A DNA stretch of 64,000 nucleotides from Phaseolus vulgaris. Lineage: Eukaryota > Streptophyta > Magnoliopsida > Fabales > Fabaceae. The stretch is from the NCBI RefSeq assembly GCF_000499845.2, contig NC_023759.2, forward strand, positions 24,745,670 to 24,809,669, given 5' to 3'. Below the pieces are notes generated by a model, which was given only the letters and a program-made list of their open reading frames with translations, did no database searches and was not told the origin of the DNA. The position numbers were made by a program, and so were the translations under genes. Below are positions 9,276 through 18,824 of this stretch, one piece after another; positions within the stretch are counted from its first letter, which is position 1; each line of letters opens with the position of its first letter.

Positions 9276-9652
9276 GGAACGACCCCCCCCAAAGCACTCG
9301 ACGTTTTAGACACCTCGTGGACAATACGGCGTCACTAGGTGAGCCTCTCCATGGGCGTGAGGGTTGGCACGCGACCTTTCCCGGTCATACAAAGCCGCCC
9401 AACAAAGCGAAAGAAGCAAGTATAATGCAAACAAAGCAACCGAAGCATAAGAAGGCAAAAGATGAGAATAAGATCACACAAGCAGAATCGTATATGGCAA
9501 AAACACAAAAGCAATCATACGAAAACCCAAATTTGTAGCAAGAGTACGGATGGTTCAAAGAGTTACAAGTTTAAACAGAGAGGGTCAAAGGCAAGCGTAA
9601 AGAATAAAGGAATTAAGCTTGAAGGTGAAGGTGGCGGGTGAGAGACAGCGGT
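9276..9652. other. Spacer between repeat array and aORF-1 stop
   Basis: These 377 bases contain no ORF I would support. They are A-rich on the plus strand, and on the minus strand they would be the 3'UTR of aORF-1. Confidence 0.35.
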
Positions 9653-11939
9653 TCAGTCATCCAAGTCCATGGGCACGACCTTCCCGTCGACGACATGGTG
9701 CGTGGGGTCGCAGTTCGAAATGTTGATGCCAGGGTTCTCGCAGGACACCTGGGTCAGAGCCTCTTGGAACCCCTCCTCGAAAGTACCCGCCATCTCCTGG
9801 ATAAGGGACCTTTTCTCCTTCTCTAGCTCCTCAACGGCGGCATCCCCAGAGGTCACCTGCTTCTCTAGAGCCTCTTTCTCAACGCGAAGTCGACTGACCT
9901 CGACTTGTAGTTTGTCGTAGTCAGCCCGAAGAAGGTCCATAGCTTTGGCCTGGGTGGCCATTTCCCCCTCCATCCGCTCCGTCTTGTCAGCCTGCTCACG
10001 GCAACGGTCCTTCAGGTCCTTTTGAATCTCTGCATCAGCTTTGAGCAATTCCTGAAGGCCCGTTACCTGGACTTGGAGAGCGACTTCACGAGTGTAAAAG
10101 CCAGCCTGGAGCTCCAATGCCTCTGCCAGTTGCCTCTCAGTTTCTGCTTTGGACTCTTGCGCTTGCTTCAGAGAGGTTTGGTAGGTTTCGTTCTGGCGCC
10201 CCAGGGTCCTCATTTCCTCCTCCAGAGTAGTAGCCTTCGTTTCTAAGGCCTGGAGAGTTTGAGCTTGCATGACCGCGTTTCTGGCCTGGGCGTGCCATTC
10301 AAGGGCCACCGCCAAGAAGGCCCCCAAGTAGAAGGGCATGCCTTCCTTCCTGTCGGTGCCCTCTGGCAGAGTCCCGCCACTGAAGCCCCTCATTAGATGC
10401 ATAATCGGAGGAGGGATGGCGATGAAATCAGGGGCGGCAGCGACGGAAGCAGGGGAAGCGATGGCTTCTGTCGGCGGTGGAGGCGGGGCAGATTCGGCGC
10501 CTTCGCCCCTTTCCTCTTGGAGCGACATGGGAGGGAGTGAGGTCGCACTCGGGGGGTTGTCCATGAAGGGGTTCCCTCCCTGGGGCGACGCCTCTACTGA
10601 AAGAGGAACCCGCGCAGATTTTCTTCTTCTAAAGGGTGCCACGCCTTCTGAGTCCTCATCATCTGATAGAACCTCCAAAACCCGTTTCCCTTTGTCAAGG
10701 GGGGTTGGAGTCGGTGACGAGGCCGCGGCTAGGGGAACAGCGGCGATGGGTAGAGGAGAGCGGGGAGTCTGAAGTGCTGCGAGGCTGTGTGGAGATGACG
10801 GAGGTGAACTCAGGGGAGCCTCGGCGGTGATCGGAGGAGGCGGTGACAGAGTCGGTGTGGGGACCGGATCGGCAGCAGGGGTGGAGGAGGCGCCCGCCTT
10901 GGCGGCACGTGCCTCATTCATTGCCTTCGCCAGCATCATTCTCTTAGAAGCGCCCATCACCGATCCTACATCAAGACAGACCAAACAGCAAGAATTAGGA
11001 CCAAAACAGCTAAGCAAAATTACAACACACAGGGAGGCGTGAAATGCAAGTAACATGGCACGATATAAAGCGAGCATAACAGTCTGGGGGAATAAACGTT
11101 CGATAGCAGGCTGTTCACAACAAGAAAGATGAGGGGTGAGCCCCCTTACCAAAGTAGGTGGTCAGGGCGTGAGCATTGTACTCGCTAGCGACCAGCTTCA
11201 AGGTATCAAAAACGATCCCCAACCCGGCCAAGGCTTTGCTTACCTCCCTATCGGCGGGAGATAGCTCTTCCAGGGTTTTGGCCCTGAGCAGTTTAGGGCG
11301 CTCCGTCCAGTAAAGGGGAAAGCCGTCCAGAGCTGTGGGATCGTGCTTGGCGCTGCACACCCTGAAGAACTTCCCTTTCCAGTTCTTGTAAGAATTTTGG
11401 AAGAGGGAGAGGAGGATCCTGCCCGCGATTCCAGAAAAGCTTACCCAGAAGCTCTTCCCCTGCTTCTTCACCTCAAAGAAATGCAGGAAGACATCTACAG
11501 AAGGGGGGATACCCAGGTGTCCACAAAGAATTTGAAAACCCCTCACGAATGCCCAGTTGTTTGGATAGAGCTGGGCGGGGGCAGTGTTGATTTCAGTAAG
11601 AAGTTCCCGTTCGAAGGGGGTGAACAGGAGACGCACTCCTACGCGTTTGAACACGGTCTGGTACATGAAGAAGAAGGGTTTCCCCTTTTTAGGTCTGTCG
11701 TCCAAACAAACAGGTTCGCCAGGCCTGCCGGGACGGACGGATATGTGGGCGTCGTGTGTGCGGCAGAAGGCGTTAAAGTTGTATAAATGGGGATCCCCAC
11801 GGTGAGCTTCCAGGTCCTGGAAGGAAGTCAGGCTGGTGCATTCGCTCAGGAGTTCGTCGGGGGCCCAAGGGTAGAAGGCTTTGTAGTTGGACTTGGGGGT
11901 CGTGGGGGAGGAATCAGGCTCCGCGTTCGCGCGCGTCAT
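9653..11939 (-). CDS. Tat-1 antisense gene aORF-1, two coding exons, about 700 residues
   Basis: Exon 1 runs from ATG at 11939 to 11150, and exon 2 from 10965 to the stop at 9653. The joined length is 2103 nt, a whole number of codons with no internal stop. Exon 1 encodes the conserved N-terminal domain (NYKAFYPWAPDELLSEC, FERELLTEINTAPAQLYPNNW, SVDVFLHFFEVKKQ, WKGKFFRV, LDGFPLYW), resembling the family called putative gypsy-type transposon protein. Exon 2 encodes an A/P/S-rich linker, a basic RRRKSAR patch and about 200 residues of long coiled coil (ALEWHAQARNAV onward). A pyrimidine tract with CCAG at 11955-11956 just upstream of the ATG implies a 5'UTR intron. The gene is intact although gag-pol in the same element is broken. 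Its function is unknown; a structural or regulatory partner of Gag is only a guess. Confidence 0.8.
10966..11149 (-). other. Phase-1 intron of aORF-1 (184 bp)
   Basis: The donor TTTG|GTAAGG and the acceptor TTGATGTAG|GATCGG split a glycine codon. Tat-5 has the same junction (TTTTG|GTAGGG and AATGCAG|GATCAG) at the same residue. Tat-2 and Tat-4 have a phase-1 junction at the equivalent place. Confidence 0.75.
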
Positions 11940-11956
11940 GGTGTAAACAAATAGCT

Positions 11957-12637
11957 GGAGAAAGAAGAGAGGAAAAAGGGTTTAGCAAGTGTAGCCATGG
12001 CAGGAAGGGGAGAGAGCCCCAGGAAACATCACCCACGCGAGAAAACCCAGAGGAGGAAGAAGAAGTGGAGAAACGCAGTAATGCACGAATAACAGCAGTC
12101 CCAGGCAGTTCAACAAATCATCTAATGCGACGAAAGGGAAGAGTCGTGAGCACTCGAAATCGTACCTTTGCTATTGGAGTGGAGGCAGTAGAGGAGCGTA
12201 GGAAGGAGAGAATCGCGATTGCAGAGAAAAAGGGTTTTGAAGGCGATGAACAGTGCGGAGTTGCAGAGCGAATGAATGTAACAGTAGGGTGAGCGCGGGG
12301 TTTGGAGTAACTTAAACATTACATTTCGCAACTCAAGAGGCGCTAACTGAGGGCTGTGGGATCGTGCCACGCGTCAGAGGATCAATTGCCCAAGGGAAAC
12401 GCAAAGGTCTCTGGAGGATGGCCGCGCGATGGGCCACGTGGCGCGCGATCAAGGGTAGCCCAAAAGGTGTTATCATCATCGTTTCAGAGGAGGTCAAATC
12501 AATCAGTAAGAGCGCTCCTAGGGTTCAGAGAGCGTCACATCAACAATTCGAGAATTGTTGAGTCAGCAGGGAATGACACGTCATCAGGATGGCACGTGGA
12601 CGGCGTGGGCGAGGCTTTAGTCTTTACGCTGAAGACA
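11957..12637. other. aORF-1 promoter and 5'UTR region of Tat-1
   Basis: This non-coding stretch lies between the aORF-1 start and the PPT. On the minus strand it ends in a pyrimidine-rich acceptor (CTTTCTCCAG, 11955-11964), consistent with a 5'UTR intron. Two G-box motifs CACGTG lie at 12435-12440 and 12593-12598. Tat-5 has matching G-boxes in its equivalent region. Confidence 0.5.
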
Positions 12638-12665
12638 AGTCTTCAGCTTAAGACTGGGGGGCTTG
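12638..12665 (+). other. PPT of Tat-1 with adjacent hairpin
   Basis: AGTCTT (12638-12643), a 6-base loop and AAGACT (12650-12655) form a hairpin running straight into GGGGGGCTTG, the polypurine tract before the 3' LTR. The same hairpin plus PPT is seen in Tat-2, Tat-4 and Tat-5. Confidence 0.8.
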
Positions 12666-13874
12666 TGTACCGTCCCGTATCCGGGGCGTTGACTAAGTCA
12701 AAGTCAAAGTCAACGGCTGGAGAGTCAAAGTCAACGCAAGGCGTCGCCTAGGTGGAGAGACGCCAAGAGGAAGCGTCGCCAAGGCAAGGCGTCGCCTAGG
12801 TAAAGGCGTCGCCCAACCAGGGCGTCGCCAGATCAAACAGTGCTAAAGCAAGGCAATCACGGTGTGGTTCCCCGACACCCATGGGTAGGAAAGACCATGG
12901 AGGGAGCGACGCCGTGGGAAGGCCTCAGGTCCCGATAACCTGGGGCAGTGATAAAGAGAAGGAAAAGGTGGCTTCAAGGCCATAGTAATAGTACCAGTGT
13001 AGGGCAGCCTGACTCGTGAAGTGCTCCTCCCGCCCCAGAGACGCCTGTGGGGCAGATACGACTCAAGAGGAAAGTCACGCCCAGGGCAACCGGGTGCAGG
13101 GTACAAGAGGAAGGCAGATACACTCTCAAAGTAAGTGACTAGATAATTGGGGGCATGAGTTGGCAACCAAAAAGTCACCCCTAGCGTAGTAGCACTCCCA
13201 AGCAGGAGGACTCACACGCAGAAACGTCCCCAGGTGGGCAGAAACGCCCCCAGATGGGGTCGCGGCGTCGTGAGGCCCTCCACGTGTACAGCAGCCATGT
13301 CAGAATGGAAACACCCTTTAGTCAGGTGCCAGGTAATTAAAGTCATTCAATACAGTTTCCCTTTCGAGCATTCAGGTACTATAATGGCTCCCAAGCGTTT
13401 CAACGTCTTAAATGCGCTACGTTTTCTAAATTAAATACGCTGATTGAGTGCGTTACGTTTGTAATTAAAGGCGCTTTAAGGCGCTTTAAATGCTTGGGTA
13501 GTTTAAATAGCGCAGAGAATGTTGGAAAGAGGGTTGGAACTTTCTGCAAATTTACCAGAGCTCTCTAGTTGCTTGCTCGTGCTTCAAGGTTACGAACAAG
13601 GGACTGGGGGATATTTTTGCTTGAGAGAGAGAACACAGACACACAATACACAGTTATTCTTTACCACCTTCAGAGTGCCATACGCGGTGCTCAGAGACGG
13701 AGGTGAACAGTTTTGGTGTTTCTTGCTGGCTGACTAGAGCGTCGGAGTGCAAACGGCCGCTAGGGCGCCTCTTTGTCCTCTTTTTTGTAGGAACCACAGG
13801 CAATCAGTGGGAAGGAGTCCCTAGCTGACGGTTGAGGTCGCGCACGAAGACGTCCCGGTCAACCGGACGGAACA
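12666..13874 (+). repeat. 3' LTR of Tat-1
   Basis: It matches 79-1277 except for about 14 substitutions and a 10-bp duplication of GGCGCTTTAA near 13470. It ends ACGGAACA and is followed by the AATTC duplication (13875-13879). Confidence 0.93.
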
Positions 13875-13879
13875 AATTC
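13875..13879. repeat. Target site duplication of Tat-1, right copy (AATTC)
   Basis: It is identical to 74-78 and abuts the CA end of the 3' LTR. Confidence 0.9.
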
Positions 13880-14340
13880 CAATCTGAATTTTACAAAGGA
13901 AGCACCTCTATTTATAGCCTAAGGTGCTGAAAAAATAGGTGGGAAATTTCAAATAAACTCATTTGAAATTCCCACCAAAAACAAGTCACATGGGAGGTGT
14001 GACCTTTTTCTACTATGACACCTCCCACAAACTACACCTACACCACTCTCCTAAGTCACATGGGTAATGTGACTTTATTTTATATTTTCACACTCCTTTA
14101 TTTAATAACCACACCTCCTAAAACTATACAAGAGTATTTCAAAGCTTGGCATTGCCCCTCATGGGATGGACTTGGGCTCTTTTGGGCTTTGGCCTTCTTG
14201 GGCTTGGGCTTGGGCTTTGGGCTTGGGCCTCATCTTTATTTTATGTCTTCTTTTAATTTTGAGAAGAATAGAAGGAAGAACTTCAAATGTGAGGGTGGAT
14301 GTCCTCTTCCTCCATTAATAAAAGCCTCCTTTATTTGATT
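13880..14340. other. Right flank of Tat-1, unidentified AT-rich sequence
   Basis: This continues the sequence at 1-78. It holds short repeats such as AAGTCACATGGG (13982 and 14055) and CACCTCCCAC, and a TGGGCT-rich microsatellite. A 107-codon open frame at 14015-14338 looks like translated low-complexity sequence. It may be part of an old LTR element, but I cannot identify it. Confidence 0.4.
14171..14229. repeat. TTGGGCT microsatellite-like tract
   Basis: Irregular TTGGGCT/TTTGGGC units fill this stretch of about 60 bases. Confidence 0.7.
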
Positions 14341-14689
14341 CTCATCACTATTTGTACTGACTTTCTCTTTATCCAAACTGCCTCAATACCTATAAATATG
14401 CACATGGTTCCGCCTTTATCTGTTCTGTAATCATCTGTTATAACTGACTAACTCTTGCCTTAAAGAAATCAACTTAGCACCCACTGGTGCTTAATCCTGT
14501 GAAAATCAACTTAACTGAACAAACTATTAGTTCGTAGCAATAACACTTAATGCAAGATCACTTACTGGGCAGTGGCTTGGGTCAATCTTAATATCTGAAA
14601 TGTTGTTCGCCTTAACTGCTAAGTGTCATGCACATTTCTATGTTACCGCCTAAAACTTTGCTGGCCTGGTTCTGCACTGAGGACTTTCA

Positions 14690-15085
14690 ATCTTGCCTCA
14701 ATTCGCTTAAGCAAAAAGGTCTTCTAATCTGTTCTCGCCTGAACTCACTCGAGGGTGAGGAGGACTTTCTCTGGTGCCTCAATTTGCTTAATCAAAGAGG
14801 TCTTGTAATCTGTTCTCGCCTGAACTCACTCGAGGGTGAGGAGGACTTTCTCTGGTGCCTCAATTTGCTTAAGCAAAGAGGTCTTGTAATCTGTTCTTGC
14901 CTGAACTCACTCGAGGGTGAGGAGGACTTCCTCTGGTGCCTCTACATTGCCCAGGGGTTACATCTCCTCTTCCCCCGGATGCACTGAGGACCTGCAATCT
15001 GTTCTTGCCTGAACTCACTTGAGGGTGAGGAGGACTTTCTCTGGTGCCTCTACATTGCCCAAGGGTACTCCTCTTCCCCCGGATG
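14690..15085. repeat. 81-bp tandem repeats with hairpin motif
   Basis: GAACTCACTCGAGGGTGAGG recurs at 14741, 14822 and 14903 (81-bp period), and again, slightly changed, at 15011. Units contain CTCAC/GTGAG inverted repeats. Confidence 0.8.
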
Positions 15086-15117
15086 CACTGAGGACTTTTA
15101 AATTGTTCTGAACATCA

Positions 15118-15515
15118 GACGCTGGAGCTAGCTGTTCCTACTCGAGGAGGGGGCGTCCCGAAGGAATCCCTTAACCCCTGATCAAGGACTAGGCACCCAG
15201 ATTTAACTTGTATCTATCATCTGATACCGGGGCTAGCTATTCCTACTTGAGGAGGGGGCGTCCCGAAGGAATCCCTTAACCCCTACTCAAGGACTAGGCG
15301 CCCGGATTTTAACTCATCTGGTACCGGGGCTAGCTATTCCTACTTGAGGAGGGGTCGTCCCGAAGGAATCCCTTAACCCCTGCTCAAGGACTAGGCGCCC
15401 AAATTTTAACTCATCTGGTACCAGGGCTAGCCATTCCTACTTGAGGAGGGGGCGTCCCGAAGGAATCCCTTAACCCCTACTCAAGGACTAGGCGCCCGGA
15501 TTTTAACTCATATTG
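15118..15515. repeat. About 97-bp tandem repeats, four copies
   Basis: GCTAGCTATTCCTACTTGAG units start near 15128, 15233, 15330 and 15427, with periods of 105, 97 and 97. Each contains GGAGGGGGCGTCCCGAAGG. A fifth, isolated copy is at 16330-16420. Confidence 0.85.
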
Positions 15516-15609
15516 AACGTACCTTGTTATCTTGCTCTAGACTTGACTTCTGCTTGATTATCTGGTGGCAACGCCTACTTCTGGCGATGCTTTTGTTCTA
15601 GTGGCACCT

Positions 15610-15830
15610 TATCTTAATCTCTTCTCGCCTACACTCGCTCACGACGGGGAGGACTTTTTACTCTCTTCTCGCCTACACTCGCTCACGGCGAGGAGGACCT
15701 TTTAATCTCTTCTCGCCTGCACTCGCTCACGGCAAGGAGGTCTTTTCAATGTCTTCTCGCCTACGCTCTCTCACGGCGAGGAGGACTTTTTAATCTCTTC
15801 TCTCCTACACTCGCTCACGGCGAGAACTAA
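15610..15830. repeat. About 46-bp repeats with CTCGCC hairpins
   Basis: CTTCTCGCCTACACTCGCTC recurs about five times. Most units can fold through CTCGCC with GGCGAG. The same family returns at 16640-16790. Confidence 0.8.
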
Positions 15831-16028
15831 AAACTTCATACTTGTGTCTCCGATCGCCAGATGGCGATGAAAACTTAAAACTTTATGCTTTAAAACCTTG
15901 TACTGAATGCATGTGATCTGAATTTGCCCTAAATTAAACAAGGACGACAAAGTCTCTTTCCAAAAGCTTAAAAACGATGAGCATGCAAACTTAACAACTG
16001 GGAAACTTTGATAACTTTTCGAAACCTT

Positions 16029-16090
16029 CTTTATTGGGTGATCTCGTTCAAAACCCTTCTCAAGGAAAAAGAGTGCCCCCTTGAAAAACT
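16029..16090 (-). terminator. Reverse copy of the post-integrase AATAAA module
   Basis: On the minus strand it reads CAAGGGGGCACTCTTTTTCC, a CCTT/AAGG hairpin, GGGTTTTG and ends AATAAAG (TTTATT at 16030-16035). It matches the modules after integrase in Tat-1 and Tat-4 and places the lost integrase to its right. Confidence 0.5.
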
Positions 16091-16439
16091 GTTTTAACTG
16101 AAACTACTTTAAACTGTTAAAGTTAATCACTATTTGCCATGCTTTAACTGTAATAAAACTTGAGATGGGTGTCTACACTCGAGGAGAGACCTGCTTTGGG
16201 TGTCCTCAGCGTGTCTAAATACTTCGAGACAAAAGTCGCACTTAGGTGCCCACGCCCATGGAGAGGTTTAAACAATAGTACCGTATGGTCCATGGAGTGT
16301 CTAAAACACCAAGGCGGAATGTTCTGAATATCAGACGCTAGAGCTAGCTGTTCCTACTTAAGGAGGGGGCGTCCCGAAGGAACCCCTTAGCCCCTAATCA
16401 AGGACTAAGCTCCCGGATTTAAACTTATACTACACATAC

Positions 16440-16600
16440 CTGGTGGTGGTGCCTTGTGCTGGCGACGACCTGTTTCGGCGACGACCCATCTTGGCGACCA
16501 CTTGTTTCGGCGAAGCCTCATCTAGGCGACGACACTTCTTGACGATGACTTGTTTTGACGACTCCTCATCATGGCGACGCCATCTTTGTCCTCTTCTTTG
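16440..16600. repeat. GGCGACGAC-rich degenerate repeats
   Basis: Repeated GGCGACGAC/TTTCGGCGA units alternate with CTTGTTT. They are related to the GGCGTCGCC motif of family A LTRs. Confidence 0.6.
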
Positions 16601-16639
16601 ATCTTTGATTTTACAAGAAAGGGAAAAACTAAGGCAAAT

Positions 16640-16790
16640 GTATCTTAATCTCTTCTCGCCTACACTCGTTCGAGGCGAGGAAGGTCTTTTTTAACTCTTC
16701 TCGCCTACACTCGCTCGAGGCGAGGAAGGTCTTTTTTGAACTCTTCTCGCCTACACTCGCTCGAGGCGAGGAAGGTCTTTTGAAACTCTT
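16640..16790. repeat. 45-bp hairpin repeats, three copies
   Basis: TTCTCGCCTACACTCGCTCG recurs at 16653, 16698 and 16744. In the units with an intact stem, CTCGCCT pairs with AGGCGAG. Confidence 0.85.
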
Positions 16791-16972
16791 CTTCCTTCTG
16801 CTCGACCCTTAGGCTGGGTCCTCCTTGTCTCGTAGACACGCTTCCTGTCTGGGTTTCTTCTTTCTGTGGTAGCCTCGTAGACCCTAGCAGGTTGTGTGCG
16901 TATCTGCGCCCTTGGTCGCGCGGGTGCAGTAGTCATGCACTTCTCGTATGCCTCGCCCTCCGATCGCCAGAT
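16790..16972 (-). pseudogene. gag: gag fragment of the remnant Tat element
   Basis: About 60 residues match the basic linker of Tat Gag: SEGEAYEKCMTTAPARPRAQ, then VYEATTERRNPDRKRVYETR. Compare the Tat-1 segment with RPRGPARAQPV and GRKKPEARRPYEARK. The zinc knuckle that should follow is gone and the sequence runs directly into the UTR repeats, which marks an internal deletion. Confidence 0.7.
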
Positions 16973-17163
16973 GGCGATGAATGTTCTTGTCGGTTGACTC
17001 CAATAGCTACTTTGGCCCTTCAATTTTGCCTGAGAATCGTGCCTGAATGTGCTATACACACCACCTGCATGTATCCCTCGTGTCTTAGGGCTTCCCTCAT
17101 ATCTGATGCTTTAACTAGTAACTAGTATAATTTTGGGGCCCACCTTACGTGGCCGAATATAGT

Positions 17164-17270
17164 TGTTCAGACCATCGACGTCCGATCTCTCCCTATGTTG
17201 GCGAGGTCCGATGTCGATCCCTGACGTCGATGTTTGAGGACAAATCGATACACAAGCCCCCCAGTCTCGA
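17164..17270 (-). other. LTR stub with reverse PPT
   Basis: CACAAGCCCCCCAGTCT at 17251-17267 is the reverse complement of the Tat PPT plus LTR start. The LTR part to its left can be followed back only to a TGTTC at 17164, about 89 bases, which is far too short for a full LTR. The AGTCTT hairpin next to the PPT is not conserved here. Confidence 0.5.
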
Positions 17271-17670
17271 GCTATAACTTTGTTTCAAGGAAGAGACTAT
17301 TGATTGCTCAGGTGGCTAACAACAGTTTTTCAGGGGTAGGTGATAACCTAGAAAACCTCAACTACCTTGGGCCAATGTACGCCTTAATTAATTTTTGGTA
17401 ATATAACTGACAACCTTATCAACGTAATGCATTTGGAAAGTTTTATCACCTTTCTTACACATCTTCCCCTGAGATTAGGGGTGACCTGAGCATCTGACTC
17501 GAGTGTTGGCTTACACACTAAGTCTACTTTTAACACCTTTGCGGTGCAACTCTACCCCCACAGGGTTATCTTTACTGGATTAAGCAAAACAATCTTAGCC
17601 ATGACTAGCTACGATTCTGGGTACCCGAGTTCAGAGTCTTATGAAGCCTGGGCCGTTCCATCTGAATCAC
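17271..17670. other. Unassigned sequence right of the LTR stub
   Basis: No ORF, repeat or motif is recognised. From its position next to the PPT it could be the decayed 3' region of a reverse Tat element. Confidence 0.3.
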
Positions 17671-17865
17671 CTTACTGCCCCCCAAAGGGAGATTTTACTA
17701 GGGTTCGCTATCAACCTTACTGCTCCCCAAAGGGAGATTTTACTATGGTTCGCTATGAACCTTACTGCTCCCCAAAGGGAGATTTTACTATGGTTCGCTA
17801 TGAACCTTACTGCTCCCCAAAGGGAGATTTTACTATGGTTCGCTATGAACCTTACTATTTCTCGA
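17671..17865. repeat. 45-bp tandem repeat, four copies, coding-like
   Basis: Units start at 17671, 17716, 17761 and 17806 (exactly 45 bp). A fifth start at 17851 breaks off. Because 45 is a multiple of three, the plus strand reads as four 15-residue repeats of a YCSPKGDFTMVRYEP type inside a 115-codon open frame (17544-17891). The minus strand is also open. The codons show no clear sign of selection. Confidence 0.85.
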
Positions 17866-18079
17866 CCTTGGTGTATGAGGCCAAGGGATAGGTTTTCATA
17901 ACTAACCGCAACCTTGCTGTATGAAATTAAGGGGGGGTTTAACTGCAAACTGGGTTGTTCAGCCTTGGCGTTCTCACTCGAGGGGGGAGGCGTTCTCTAC
18001 GAACCTGCCTTTCCACTCACGAGACCTCTAACGCAAGGAAAACAAGTTCTTCACTGCATTGTACAAAACTCGCGAATAT
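17866..18079. other. Unassigned spacer
   Basis: The GGCGTTCTC...GAACCTGCCTT stretch resembles the UTR near 44880 in Tat-4 (GGCGTTCTCTTCGAACCTACC). It may therefore be another scrap of Tat UTR. No gene is present. Confidence 0.3.
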
Positions 18080-18824
18080 ATATAATATCACAAAAGACTT
18101 AACAAATAATAATCATTTATCTTCGGGAATAACATCACAACAGATAAAATATCACTTTATCTTTTATCTCTAGAATAATGTTCCAACGGATAAAATATCT
18201 CTTTATCTTTTATCTCTATAATAATATCACAACAAATAAAATATCTCTTTATCTTTTATCTTTAGAATAATATCACAATAGATAAAATATCTCTTTATCT
18301 TTTATCTCTACAATAATATCGCAACAGATAAAATATCCCATTATCTTTTATCTTCATAATAATATCATAACAAATATAATATCACAACAAATAAAATATC
18401 TCTTTATCTTTTATCTCTAGAATAATGTCACAATAGATAAAATATTCCACTATCTTTTATCTTCATAATAATATCATAACAAATATAATATCACAACAAA
18501 TAAAATATTTCTTTATCTTTTATCTTTGGAATAATATCGCAACAGATAAAATATTCCATTATCTTTTATCTTCATAATAATATCATAACAAATATAATAT
18601 CACAACAAATAAAATATCTCTTTATCTTTTATCTTCGGAATAATATCGCAACAGATAAAATATTCCATTATCTTTTATCTTCATAATAATATCATAACAA
18701 ATATAATATCACAACAAATAAAATATCTCTTTATCTTTTATCTTTAGAATAATGTCACAATAGATAAAATATTCCATTATCTTTTATCTTCATAATAATA
18801 TCATAACAAACATAATATCACAAC
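18080..18824. repeat. AT-rich satellite, about 46-bp units with a 109-bp higher-order period
   Basis: Monomers read AATATCACAACAGATAAAAT followed by a CTTTATCTTTTATCT tract. From 18355 a higher-order unit repeats every 109 bases (CATAATAATATCATAAC at 18355, 18464, 18573, 18682 and 18791). The array is broken at 18825 by Tat-2 and resumes at 27559. Confidence 0.88.

Larger units (their letters stand above)
79..13874 (+). mobile_element. Tat-1: complete Tat-lineage (Retand-like) Ty3/gypsy retrotransposon, family A
   Basis: This 13.8-kb element has TG...CA LTRs (79-1277 and 12666-13874), a PBS, a PPT and matching AATTC duplications. The order is LTR, PBS, gag, protease, RT, RNase H, second RNase H, integrase, UTR with repeats, two antisense genes, PPT, LTR. 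The dual RNase H, missing chromodomain and antisense genes fit the Tat lineage. The two LTRs differ at about 14 of 1199 aligned sites by my count, plus one 10-bp indel (a doubled GGCGCTTTAA in the 3' LTR). The insertion is therefore fairly recent. Gag-pol has three inactivating lesions (1-bp loss near 1968, TAG at 4184, 4-bp loss near 5700), so any further movement would need proteins supplied by another copy. Confidence 0.93.
14341..17270 (-). mobile_element. Remnant of a reverse-oriented Tat element (UTR repeats, gag scrap, LTR stub)
   Basis: The repeat arrays (14690-16790) match in type those between integrase and aORF in Tat-4. The post-integrase module is at 16029-16090 in reverse, and a gag fragment lies at 16790-16972 on the minus strand. 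All pol is missing, so a large internal deletion has joined gag to the UTR. A short TG...CA stub with a reverse PPT (17164-17270) lies to its right. Boundaries are approximate. Confidence 0.55.

Noticed and set aside
8273..9310. A separate element inserted between aORF-2 and aORF-1 in Tat-1
   Set aside because: There is LTR-like sequence here, but I find no TG...CA pair, PBS, PPT or target duplication, so internal duplication is simpler.
14015..14338. 107-codon ORF in the Tat-1 right flank
   Set aside because: It is low-complexity hydrophobic and G/L-rich translation of a TGGGCT tract, with no recognisable domain.
14690..16790. CRISPR-like array of short repeats
   Set aside because: Repeats are contiguous tandem units without unique spacers, in a plant transposon UTR.
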